Program-made: the position numbers and the translations under genes
NCBI GenBank assembly: GCA_030835925.1
Contig: JAURQW010000013.1
Span: 1 to 48,703, forward strand
Length of the DNA stretch: 48,703 bases
From: Gammaproteobacteria bacterium
Lineage (GTDB): Bacteria > Pseudomonadota > Gammaproteobacteria > GCA-002705445 > GCA-002716945
Reading direction: 5' to 3'
Notes under the pieces: model-generated
The model's database searches: none
What the model was told of the DNA's origin: nothing
What the model saw: only the letters and a program-made list of their open reading frames with translations
In this document: piece after piece, positions 9,540-17,263 of the stretch
Layout of the letters: the number at the start of each line of letters is the position of its first letter
Position numbering within the stretch: the first letter of the stretch is position 1

Positions 9540-9845
9540 TTATCTTCTACGTTTTGTTGTTTTTTTCTTCTTTTTAGCAACTTTCTTCTTAGCTTTCTTT
9601 TCAGTTACTTTTTTCTTCTTTTTAGCAACTTTCTTTTTAGCTTTCTTTTTAGTTACTTTTTTCTTCTTTTTAGCAACTTTCTTCTTAGTAGTTTTTTTCT
9701 TAGCTACTTTCTTTTTAGCTTTCTTCTTAGCTGCTTTACGACGAGTAGTTGTTACTTTTTTCTTAGCAACTTTCTTCTTGCTCGCTTTCTTTTTGGTTAC
9801 TTTAGTTTTTCTCTTAGCAACCTTTGCTTTTTTCTTTGCTACCAT
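9540..9845 (-). CDS. Lysine-rich histone-H1-like DNA-binding protein
   Basis: A 101-residue protein made almost wholly of Lys, Ala, Val, Thr and a few Arg, resembling the C-terminal tail of histone H1 and bacterial relatives (AlgP/Hc1-like). Likely binds DNA or RNA non-specifically and acts in nucleoid packing. The C-terminal half has a 16-residue tandem unit (VAKKKKKVTKKKAKKK, VAKKKKKVTEKKAKKK, then VAKKKKKTTKRRR), seen in the DNA as a 48-base repeat. A very strong ribosome site (GGAGGAAA, complement of 9851-9858) six bases before the ATG argues it is a real, highly expressed gene. Such repeats change length easily between strains. Confidence 0.85.
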   Translation of the reverse strand: MVAKKKAKVAKRKTKVTKKKASKKKVAKKKVTTTRRKAAKKKAKKKVAKKKTTKKKVAKKKKKVTKKKAKKKVAKKKKKVTEKKAKKKVAKKKKKTTKRRR

Positions 9846-9910
9846 GGCTGTTTCCTCCGCAGTGTTTGGTATTCTTTTTCAGTTTATTTAGTTAAATTGA
9901 ATAAAACAAG

Positions 9911-9971
9911 TTTTTTTTCATTGTTTTTATTTTTTTTTAAAGTTTTTTTGTAGTATTTTGATTTATTTTTT
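9911..9971. promoter_or_regulatory. Phased T-tracts upstream of the H1-like gene (likely curved DNA)
   Basis: The 157-base gap 9846-10002 is extremely T-rich on the plus strand. Runs of T at 9911-9918, 9924-9928, 9930-9938, 9943-9949, 9956-9959 and 9966-9971 have centres about 11 bases apart, near the helical repeat, which predicts intrinsic curvature. It sits upstream of the H1-like gene's promoter region (a weak minus-strand candidate lies around 9880-9910). Functional role is inferred. Confidence 0.45.
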
Positions 9972-10002
9972 GCTTTTAACAAATATATTTATGTTTTTTA
10001 TT

Positions 10003-10461
10003 TTACTTCTCTTCTAATTTTAAAATATATTCCCAATCTTTCTTTTGAACTTCTGTAATTGATAGTCTATTACCTTTTTGAACCACTCTCATGTCTTTTA
10101 ATTTTTTATGAGACTTTAATTCACTTAATGTTATTATTTTTTTTAGTTTTCTCTTAAATTTAACATCTACCATTAACCATGTTGGGCTCTCTTTTTTGCT
10201 CTTAATATCATAATACTTAGCTTTTTTATCAAATGCGGTGTGATCTGGATAAGGCTTAGAGTTGATTGTCATTAATCCATATATACCAGGGATCTCACAA
10301 TTTGAATGGTAAAAAAAAGCTTGATCGCCAATCTTCATATCATCTCTAATCATATTTCTTACTTGATAATTCCTAATACCATCCCATGGCTCAGTCTTAT
10401 CTCTTTTTAGATCATCGATATTGTAGTCTTCTGGTTCATTTTTCATGAGCCAAAACTTCAT
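10003..10461 (-). CDS. EVE domain protein
   Basis: A 152-residue single-domain EVE (PUA-like) protein, family of human thymocyte nuclear protein 1. KFWLMKNEPEDY at the start, WDGIRNYQVRNM (27-38) and GDQAFFYHSN are the family signatures that line a pocket for modified bases. Cytosolic; the exact ligand is unknown. Its ATG overlaps the zapA stop (ATGA), so it is the last gene of the zapB-like, zapA, EVE operon. In Pseudomonas 6S RNA and fthC/ygfA follow zapA; neither fits here. Confidence 0.92.
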   Translation of the reverse strand: MKFWLMKNEPEDYNIDDLKRDKTEPWDGIRNYQVRNMIRDDMKIGDQAFFYHSNCEIPGIYGLMTINSKPYPDHTAFDKKAKYYDIKSKKESPTWLMVDVKFKRKLKKIITLSELKSHKKLKDMRVVQKGNRLSITEVQKKDWEYILKLEEK

Positions 10462-10748
10462 TTCTCGCCACCAATCTCTAGTAGTGATTGTTGCAAATTA
10501 TTAATTTCGTCTGATACATTAGCAAATTCTTTTAAATCATCTTCTTGTTTAAGATAAGAGCTAACTATATTTAATGCGGTCATGACGGCTACTTTATCTT
10601 TAGACATTGACGGTGCATTCTTTTTGATCTCCGACATTTTTATGTCCAAGTATGCTGCAGATTTTTGAAGTAGATCAATTTCAGATGTATTACATTTAAT
10701 TTTGTATTCCTGATCCATCACCGATATTGTTATTTGTTCTTGATCCAT
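10458..10748 (-). CDS. zapA: Cell division protein ZapA
   Basis: Small FtsZ-ring-stabilising protein. From the ATG at 10748 it has 96 residues; the N-terminal globular part (QITISVMDQEYKIKC, then LLQKSAAYLDIKMSEIK) is followed by a coiled-coil helix (DKVAVMTALNIVSSYLKQ onward). An in-frame TTG at 10760 would overlap the preceding gene, so the ATG, four bases after that gene's stop, is preferred. The operon diverges from ygfB, the conserved gammaproteobacterial arrangement. Confidence 0.92.
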   Translation of the reverse strand: MDQEQITISVMDQEYKIKCNTSEIDLLQKSAAYLDIKMSEIKKNAPSMSKDKVAVMTALNIVSSYLKQEDDLKEFANVSDEINNLQQSLLEIGGEK

Positions 10749-10752
10749 TGTA

Positions 10753-10959
10753 TTAACCAATATTCTTTATGCGTTCTAGGATAGCTTCTATCTGTTCTTT
10801 TGCAGCCTCATTTTTTTTAACAAGTTCTGCTTTTTCCGATACCAGATACTCCTGTTGTTTCTGCAGCAGTGAGTTTTCAATTTTAATCTTTTTCATATTT
10901 TCTTTGATATTATTAATAGATGCTCTTAGATCTTGCAGTTGTTCGGCTATTTTTGACAT
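10753..10959 (-). CDS. ZapB-like coiled-coil protein (TIGR02449 type)
   Basis: A 68-residue protein that is one continuous predicted coiled coil: IAEQLQDLRASINNIKENM, then heptads of I/L/V spaced through KIENSLLQKQQEYLVSEKAEL. Proteins of this size and look precede zapA in Pseudomonas-type genomes and are annotated as TIGR02449. A role in the division apparatus next to ZapA is inferred from position. Confidence 0.8.
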   Translation of the reverse strand: MSKIAEQLQDLRASINNIKENMKKIKIENSLLQKQQEYLVSEKAELVKKNEAAKEQIEAILERIKNIG

Positions 10960-11045
10960 AATCTACCATTAAAAATCATTTATTTAGAGACATATATTAT
11001 AATGTTTCTATAATAGATAATCTATCAACTATTTTAAAAGAAACA

Positions 11046-11588
11046 ATGAATAATTTAGAAAATAAACTTGAAACACATCTATCTTCTATTGATAGTTCTT
11101 TTACCATTGTTGAAGCGCTCGGCTATTTAACTGGATTTGCTTCATCAAACTGTGATTTTAACTCTTATAAAGAAGGTTTGATTACATATTTTAATTCTGA
11201 CTCTTTAGAAAAACCACCTAATCTTGATATTGATCTTATTGAAGACAATATTGATAATATTAGAGAAAATATTAAAACTGATACTTCAATCTTATTTTTT
11301 AATGACGAACCAGATTTATCAGCAAGACTACTATCTTTATCTGACTGGATTAGAAGCTACATCGTCAGTATAAATTATCTATGCACCAATAAACTTTTAA
11401 AAAATACATTAACACTTCAAGAAATATTGCATGATTTTTCAGAGATAACGAAGGTCAGTACTGATTATGACTTAGATGATGATAATCAAGTATTAGAGAA
11501 GAGCTATCAAGAAATTAGCGAGTATGTTGTTGCATCTATATCTCATATTTACAATGAATCTAATGAGGAGGCTTGCGCTAATGAGTAA
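11046..11588 (+). CDS. ygfB: UPF0149 (YgfB/YecA) family protein
   Basis: A 180-residue, helical, acidic protein of the UPF0149 family, first gene of the conserved ygfB-pepP-ubiH-ubiI operon. Family features are ALGYLTGFASSN (24-35) and LSLSDWIRSYIVSI. Its biochemical role is not firmly known; the P. aeruginosa homologue affects ampicillin-resistance regulation. It overlaps pepP by 8 bases, and the pepP ribosome site lies inside it. A TATAAT at 11009-11014 is a possible -10, without a convincing -35. Confidence 0.87.
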   Translation: MNNLENKLETHLSSIDSSFTIVEALGYLTGFASSNCDFNSYKEGLITYFNSDSLEKPPNLDIDLIEDNIDNIRENIKTDTSILFFNDEPDLSARLLSLSDWIRSYIVSINYLCTNKLLKNTLTLQEILHDFSEITKVSTDYDLDDDNQVLEKSYQEISEYVVASISHIYNESNEEACANE

Positions 11589-12891
11589 AAATTCAGTATT
11601 TAAAAAAAGAAGACTGCTTCTCGCAAAATATATGGAACCAAACTCAACTGCCATAATTAGTTCTTCTCCTATTCAAATTAGGAACAATGATTCGGCTTAT
11701 AGATATAGACAATGTAGTAATTTCTATTATTTAACGGGTTTTGAAAAGCCCGACTCTGTATTATTAATATATAAAGACAGATCTAACTCTGTAGCCCATT
11801 TTTTTTCTAAACAACCAAATAAACATGATAGCGTTTGGTCTGGGGAACTTCTGACTAGCAGAAAAATTCAAAATATTTATGGGTTTGATAAGTGTGGATA
11901 TACTGAAAATTTAGAACTTGAGTTATACAGCTATCTCAAAAAATCTAAATCAATTTATCATTCACTATCAAAGCAATCAGATTTAATGACTCTAGTCGAT
12001 GATTGCTTACAGAAAATTGAAAATAATTATCGAAAAGGTGCGGAACTCCCATCCAATCATTATTCAATTAATAAAATTGTTCATAAATTAAGATTAATAA
12101 AGAGTAATGAAGAAATAGCCATAATTAAAAAAGCATGTAAGATTTCTGCTGATGCCCATATAAATTTAATGAGCAAATGTAAACCTAACGTCTCGGAGAA
12201 AAAATTAGAATCACAGCTTTTATATGATTTTGGATCCAATAATGCTACTGAAGCATACACTTCCATAGTTGCTGGGGGTAAAAATGCATGTATTCTACAT
12301 TACATTGATAACTCTTCAAATTTAAAAAATGGAGATTTACTGTTGACCGATGCAGCTTGTGAATTCGAATATTATGCATCTGATATAACAAGGACAATTC
12401 CCATTAATGGTAGATTCACCCAAGACCAGAAGCTGATATATTCTTTGGTATTAAAGGCACAAAAAAATGCGATCTCAAAATGTATTGTTGGAAATACGCT
12501 CCAAGATGTTCACAAAGCCGCAGTTAGAACATTAACCAAGGGACTAATTGATCTTGGTCTACTTCGAGGTGATTATAAGTCTATAGTTAAAAATGAACTT
12601 TACAAAAAATTCTACATGCATAATACCGGTCATTGGATGGGCCTAGATGTCCATGACCCTCTTGAATATGCATCTGATGGTAAACCTGTAAAGCTCAAAC
12701 CAGGTATGATTTTTACAGTGGAGCCTGGTCTGTATATAAAAGCAGATAAAGATGTAAATAAAAGATTCCACAACATTGGCATAAGGATTGAAGATGACAT
12801 ACTAATTACAAAAAATGGACCTGATGTTCTAACTTCAAGGGCCCCAAAAGAGATATGTGATATAGAAAATATCATGAATAATATAAAATGA
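11581..12891 (+). CDS. pepP: Xaa-Pro aminopeptidase
   Basis: Manganese aminopeptidase P that removes an N-terminal residue preceding proline; cytosolic. 436 residues (E. coli 441). The creatinase-type ligands align with E. coli at a constant offset: Asp257 (LTDAAC), Asp268 (ASDITRTIP), His351 (TGHWMG), Glu381 (VEPGLY) and Glu404 (RIEDDIL). Start chosen at 11581: GAGGAGG at 11565-11571 stands nine bases before it, and the longer reading from 11524 lies wholly inside ygfB. Stop overlaps the ubiH ATG. Confidence 0.96.
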   Translation: MSKNSVFKKRRLLLAKYMEPNSTAIISSSPIQIRNNDSAYRYRQCSNFYYLTGFEKPDSVLLIYKDRSNSVAHFFSKQPNKHDSVWSGELLTSRKIQNIYGFDKCGYTENLELELYSYLKKSKSIYHSLSKQSDLMTLVDDCLQKIENNYRKGAELPSNHYSINKIVHKLRLIKSNEEIAIIKKACKISADAHINLMSKCKPNVSEKKLESQLLYDFGSNNATEAYTSIVAGGKNACILHYIDNSSNLKNGDLLLTDAACEFEYYASDITRTIPINGRFTQDQKLIYSLVLKAQKNAISKCIVGNTLQDVHKAAVRTLTKGLIDLGLLRGDYKSIVKNELYKKFYMHNTGHWMGLDVHDPLEYASDGKPVKLKPGMIFTVEPGLYIKADKDVNKRFHNIGIRIEDDILITKNGPDVLTSRAPKEICDIENIMNNIK

Positions 12892-14063
12892 ATAAAAAGT
12901 ATGATTTTTTAATTAGCGGCGCAGGGCTTGTCGGTGCTTTAACAGCTTTGCAATTGTCAAAACATGGTTATAGCTGTTGTTTGATTGAAAAAAATAACTT
13001 ATCAAAAAGCAGTACTCTTAAAAATTATGCCCCACTGTCACTCAACTATAGATCTTTCTTAATTCTTAAAAAATTTGGTTTATGGGATCAAGTAGAAAAA
13101 TTTGCCTACCCAATTAAAAAACTAAATTTAAAGAGTTTTAGTAGTTTAAATAGATTGTCGCTTAAGTCTACAGATATAGGTTTAAATAACTTAGGTTATG
13201 TGGTTGACCGAAGATCCCTATTATCAATATTTTTAGATGCTTTAACCCAATCATCTAAACTGGATATTATTGAAAATAATTCTATAAAAGATATTGAGGT
13301 AGTAAGTTCCAAAGATGATTGTATTATTTCAAAAATAGAATCTGAAAAAACTATTGAATCTAATTATTTGATAGTTTCTGATGGTATAGATTCAAGAATC
13401 AAAAATATGTTAAATATAGATTCTGAGATTATTGATTATTCTCAATCGTCATATATATATAATGTAAAAGCAGATTTTGAAGAAAATACTGCCATACAAA
13501 TATTTAATAAACATGGTATTTTTGCAGCCATACCTTATGAGGAGAACTATTTAAGTATAGTTCTTAGTCTTGATAAGAAATATGAAGAAAAGTATTTTAA
13601 TGGCAGCAAGCCTGACGAGGATTCAATTAGTGCTATTTATAAAAAATACATAAAAAATATTAGTAACTTTGAATTTGTCAGTAAATATTCGCTAATAACT
13701 TCAAGAGCGAACAATATAATTAAAGATAATATTTTGTTACTCGGAAATTCTTCTCAGTTACTTCATCCAGTAGGGGCACAAGGTTTCAATTTAGCGCTCA
13801 GAAATTTGGAAACCTTGTTAAAATGTATTCAGGAAGATTCAGATTTCTCTAATGTATCTGATTTAATTAATTCTGACAGAAAGTCAGCTTTTTCAAACGT
13901 TGACTACGCAACTAATATATTCGCCAGCGACATGTTGTTATCAAAGATAATTACATTTACTACATATAATTTAGTAAAATCATCTCCTGCCTTAAAAACT
14001 AAATTTTTAGAGAAGATACTAGGCCTAGAAGGTTATCCATATTTATCTATAGGTATTAAATAA
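12888..14063 (+). CDS. ubiH: 2-octaprenyl-6-methoxyphenol hydroxylase UbiH
   Basis: FAD monooxygenase that hydroxylates C1 of the ring in ubiquinone synthesis. 391 residues. The FAD signatures are intact: GAGLVG (11-16) with Glu34 at the end of the second strand, the DG motif VSDGIDSRIK, and the C-terminal GNSSQLLHPVGAQGFNLAL (about 286-304). GNxxQ rather than GDAAH is typical of UbiH, which separates it from the next gene. Inner-membrane associated within the Ubi complex. ATGA overlap with pepP and one-base overlap with ubiI. Confidence 0.93.
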   Translation: MNKKYDFLISGAGLVGALTALQLSKHGYSCCLIEKNNLSKSSTLKNYAPLSLNYRSFLILKKFGLWDQVEKFAYPIKKLNLKSFSSLNRLSLKSTDIGLNNLGYVVDRRSLLSIFLDALTQSSKLDIIENNSIKDIEVVSSKDDCIISKIESEKTIESNYLIVSDGIDSRIKNMLNIDSEIIDYSQSSYIYNVKADFEENTAIQIFNKHGIFAAIPYEENYLSIVLSLDKKYEEKYFNGSKPDEDSISAIYKKYIKNISNFEFVSKYSLITSRANNIIKDNILLLGNSSQLLHPVGAQGFNLALRNLETLLKCIQEDSDFSNVSDLINSDRKSAFSNVDYATNIFASDMLLSKIITFTTYNLVKSSPALKTKFLEKILGLEGYPYLSIGIK

Positions 14064-15220
14064 TGAAAAATATTGTTATTTATGGGGACGGGATTATTGG
14101 AAAACTAACCGCTTTAGTGTTATCTGATTTCTTTAATGTTCATTTAGTAACAAATAAAAAATCTAAATGTTTAGAAAAAAAACAGGCCAGGTATTTTTCA
14201 ATTAATCTGCTGTCTAAGTTCATGTTTTTGAAATATAGGCTATGGGATGATATTCAGAAAAATAGTATTATAGGATATGATGAAATTCTAACTTGGCATG
14301 AATCACTAAGCGAAGATATTTTATTTCGATCAAGAGATATTGCTTTTGATAAGCTAGGTTATATTGTAAAAGATTTAGATATTATTGAATCACTCGATAA
14401 TCATTTGAGTGTAAAAAAAAATATATTCAAGTTAGATCCAGGAGATTCAGACAAAATTGATAATATCAATACTATATTTAACATCAAATCAGATCATGTG
14501 ACGAGAGATTTTCTCAATCATCATCCTTGCCGATATAATAACATCGCATATGATCAAAAAGCTCTAGTTTTAAATTTGATTGTGAAAAAGGATATTAATG
14601 AAACCATTGCTCTACAAAGGTTTGCTAAAAATCAAATTCAGGGTATGTTGCCAATCTCTAATAATCAATATAATCTAATTTGGTCAGCAAATAGTTCTTT
14701 CGTAGACGAGCTTCAGGGATACAGCAATACTCATATAATTAATCTACTTAATAAGAACTTTAAGGGTAGAGTTAGTGAAATTACTGATATTTCTCCACCT
14801 ATAACTTTTCCGCTTACTGGCTTTAATTCTACAAAATATATTTTAGATAATTTCGTTTTGATTGGTGGCGCAGCTCATTCAATTCACCCAATGGCAGGAC
14901 TTGGCCTAAATATGGGCATACAAGATATTTATTTTCTACAAAAATCTATTAAAATGGAAGGTTCTATAGATGACGCTTTAAGTTCATATGAAAGATCTTG
15001 CATTATAAATAATAATAGATTTTTTAGAACAATTAATTTCCTTATGCAGTTTTTTACTAGTGGACAGACATCAAATATAGTCAGATCTAAATCTTTACGA
15101 ATTTTTAACAAGAATAAATTTCTTAAAGACAAAGTTATTAAAATTGCAACAGGTCTTGATGTATTAAAATCAGAATCAAAAGATCAATATTGTAAACCCA
15201 GTTATCAGCAGCATCAGTGA
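14063..15220 (+). CDS. ubiI: UbiI/VisC-family FAD monooxygenase, divergent
   Basis: Position after ubiH and the C-terminal GGAAHSIHPMAGLGLNMGI (about 268-286) place it with UbiI, the C5 hydroxylase of ubiquinone synthesis. It is 385 residues, but three FAD-binding signatures look degraded: the acidic residue ending the second strand is replaced (VHLVTNKK), the DG motif reads SDHVTR, and the Asp of the usual GDAAH is Gly. The first loop GDGIIG is kept. It may bind FAD weakly, use altered contacts, or act as a structural partner. The 3' end overlaps the convergent permease gene by 45 bases. Reading frame is intact. Confidence 0.8.
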   Translation: MKNIVIYGDGIIGKLTALVLSDFFNVHLVTNKKSKCLEKKQARYFSINLLSKFMFLKYRLWDDIQKNSIIGYDEILTWHESLSEDILFRSRDIAFDKLGYIVKDLDIIESLDNHLSVKKNIFKLDPGDSDKIDNINTIFNIKSDHVTRDFLNHHPCRYNNIAYDQKALVLNLIVKKDINETIALQRFAKNQIQGMLPISNNQYNLIWSANSSFVDELQGYSNTHIINLLNKNFKGRVSEITDISPPITFPLTGFNSTKYILDNFVLIGGAAHSIHPMAGLGLNMGIQDIYFLQKSIKMEGSIDDALSSYERSCIINNNRFFRTINFLMQFFTSGQTSNIVRSKSLRIFNKNKFLKDKVIKIATGLDVLKSESKDQYCKPSYQQHQ

Positions 15221-15970
15221 AAAGAAATACTTTAGCGTCGATGTATTTGTCATGAAGGTAATCCCAGCACCAATATAAGAAAAGATCAATGTGCTTATAG
15301 ATATAATTATAAATGCATCAAAATTTATAAAATCGAATATTGTAACACTAAAAATAGTTGTAACTTTACTTATTATGAATGTAATAACTATTCCTAGTAA
15401 CGCAATCGGAACACCACATGCAGCTGCAGTTGCGATACTTTTCTTCATGCTTTCTCCATGATATTTGAAGTATGGAGTTGTTAAAGTGCCGCCTCCTACA
15501 CCAAGCATAGTACTAATTGAACTTGTAAAAATTGAAAATATATTAATTAATTTATATTCTTTTTTTGAAACTATACTATTTTTTTTATCTACTTTTTCGA
15601 AAATTAAGTATAGAGATATCAGAATCAATAATAAACCATAATATAGTTTTATGGTGCCGCTCGATAATACAGTAATCAGTATTACTCCTAATAAAGATCC
15701 TATTGTTATGCCTGGAAGCATTTTATAAAAAATATCCCAGTTTACTAATTTATTTTTGTTATGTTTGATAGCAGCTGACATGCTTGAAATAACAACACAT
15801 GCAAGAGAGGTGCTGACAGCACTTTGCATCATATGTGCTGAGTTAATATCATAATTATTAAATATGAAAAACAGCATAGGCACAAAAACAATACCGCCGC
15901 CTAGACCTAAAAGCCCTCCAAGAAAACCCCCTAAGGATCCACAGATAACATAAAGAAGATAAATATTCAT
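15176..15970 (-). CDS. TauE/SafE family membrane permease
   Basis: A 264-residue inner-membrane protein with about eight hydrophobic segments and the two family repeats: GGFLGGLLGLGGGIVFVP (14-31) and TMLGVGGGTLTTPYFKYHG. Relatives export sulfite, sulfoacetate or other organic anions; the substrate here is unknown. It diverges from the serine-glyoxylate genes across a 112-base gap holding a palindrome, so it may be co-regulated with them. A -10-like TATAAT on the minus strand lies at 15996-16001. Confidence 0.88.
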   Translation of the reverse strand: MNIYLLYVICGSLGGFLGGLLGLGGGIVFVPMLFFIFNNYDINSAHMMQSAVSTSLACVVISSMSAAIKHNKNKLVNWDIFYKMLPGITIGSLLGVILITVLSSGTIKLYYGLLLILISLYLIFEKVDKKNSIVSKKEYKLINIFSIFTSSISTMLGVGGGTLTTPYFKYHGESMKKSIATAAACGVPIALLGIVITFIISKVTTIFSVTIFDFINFDAFIIISISTLIFSYIGAGITFMTNTSTLKYFFSLMLLITGFTILIF

Positions 15971-16003
15971 TTTTAAGATTGCCTAAAATTTATATATTAT
16001 AGT

Positions 16004-16032
16004 TTAAAATACCCACAATTGTGGCATACTAT
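16004..16032 (+). promoter_or_regulatory. Candidate sgaA promoter with palindromic operator in its spacer
   Basis: TTAAAA (16004-16009) and TACTAT (16027-16032), each four of six matches to consensus, are 17 bases apart. The spacer contains the perfect 12-bp palindrome CCACAATTGTGG (16013-16024). The palindrome also covers the -35 position of the divergent permease promoter (-10 at 15996-16001). A ribosome site AAGGA at 16071-16075 precedes the ATG. Operator function and the regulator are inferred; no regulator gene is nearby. Confidence 0.5.
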
Positions 16033-16082
16033 ATGAAATTAAATTTTTAGTTAATTCATTTTAATATAATAAGGAAAAACAC

Positions 16083-17261
16083 ATGTCAGGAAATCATCAT
16101 TTATACGTGCCAGGGCCATCTAATGTGCCGGCTGCTGTGCAACAAGCAATTCACTGTCCAATGGAAGATCACAGGAACCCAACAATTCCAGATTTAATAG
16201 CTCCATTAATGGAAGATATGAAAAAAATAGTTTTAACAGAAAAAGGAAAAGTCGTTTTCTTTCCTTCATCTGGTACAGGTTGTTGGGAAGCTGCACTTCA
16301 AAGTACACTTAATATTGGTGATACTGTGCTAGGAGCCAGTTTTGGACAATTCAGTATGTTATGGCTAGATATGTGCCAAAGGCTTCAATTTAAAGCAATT
16401 ACAATGGAAGAAGAGTGGGGAACTGGAGCGAACCCTGAAAGTTATCATAGAGAGTTATCAAATGATAAGGATCATAAAATAAAAGCTGTTTTAGTATGTC
16501 AAAATGAGACCGCAACAGGTGTAAGAAGTGATGTTCTTGCTATAAGAAAAGTTTTAGATGATTTAAATCATCCTGCATTACTTATGGTGGATGGTGTTAG
16601 CTCAGTTGCGAGTTATGAATTTAGGATGGATGATTGGGGCGTTGATTGTATAGTTAGTGGATCACAGAAAGGTTTGATGCTACCTGCCGGAATTGGTATT
16701 TTGGGCGTGAGTCAAAAAGCAATCGCTGCCATGGAATCTTCAACTTACCCAAAATGTTATTTCGATGTTCAGGATATGTTGGCTAAACTAGAAACAGGAT
16801 ACACGCCTTATACTCCTCCGGTTAACTTACTAAGAGGAATGAGGGTTGCAATTGATATGTTGCTTGATGAAGGTCTTGAAAATGTATGGAAAAGACATCA
16901 TCGCCTTGCAGAGGGAACAAGGAGAGCAATTTTAGATGGATGGGGCATGAAATTATGTGCTAAAGAGCCAAAGTGGCATTCAGATACCGTCAGTGCGATA
17001 GTTGTTCCTGAAGGAGCCGATGCAAAGCCTGTTATTAGTACAGCATTCAATACATACAATTTAGCGCTTGGCGCAGGCCTTGCTAAAGTAGCGGGTAAAG
17101 TATTTAGAATAGGCCATCTTGGTGATCTAAATGAACTAATGCTTTGTAGCGCTATAGCTGGTGCTGAGATGTCTATGATGTCCAATGGCATTAAAGTTGA
17201 ACTTGGAAGCGGTATTGCAGCTGCCTCTAAGTATTGGCTAGATAATCCAGCGGGGAAATAA
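16083..17261 (+). CDS. sgaA: Serine-glyoxylate aminotransferase
   Basis: Class V PLP aminotransferase that moves the amino group from serine to glyoxylate, giving hydroxypyruvate and glycine. 392 residues. The Schiff-base lysine is Lys196 in SGSQKGLMLPAGIG; HLYVPGPSNVP at the start, FFPSSGTGCWEAAL and LVCQNETATGVRSD are characteristic of the methylotroph and alphaproteobacterial type. Two bases before the reductase gene. The protein looks richer in Ala and Gly and poorer in Lys and Asn than its neighbours, hinting at transfer. Alanine-glyoxylate activity cannot be excluded. Confidence 0.92.
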   Translation: MSGNHHLYVPGPSNVPAAVQQAIHCPMEDHRNPTIPDLIAPLMEDMKKIVLTEKGKVVFFPSSGTGCWEAALQSTLNIGDTVLGASFGQFSMLWLDMCQRLQFKAITMEEEWGTGANPESYHRELSNDKDHKIKAVLVCQNETATGVRSDVLAIRKVLDDLNHPALLMVDGVSSVASYEFRMDDWGVDCIVSGSQKGLMLPAGIGILGVSQKAIAAMESSTYPKCYFDVQDMLAKLETGYTPYTPPVNLLRGMRVAIDMLLDEGLENVWKRHHRLAEGTRRAILDGWGMKLCAKEPKWHSDTVSAIVVPEGADAKPVISTAFNTYNLALGAGLAKVAGKVFRIGHLGDLNELMLCSAIAGAEMSMMSNGIKVELGSGIAAASKYWLDNPAGK

Positions 17262-17263
17262 TT

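Noticed and set aside
11524-11580. Longer PepP starting within ygfB
   Set aside because: It lies inside ygfB, while GAGGAGG is placed for the ATG at 11581.
12888-13000. GNSSQ in UbiH as a damaged GDAAH motif
   Set aside because: UbiH of E. coli also has Asn and Gln at these positions, so it is a family trait and not decay.
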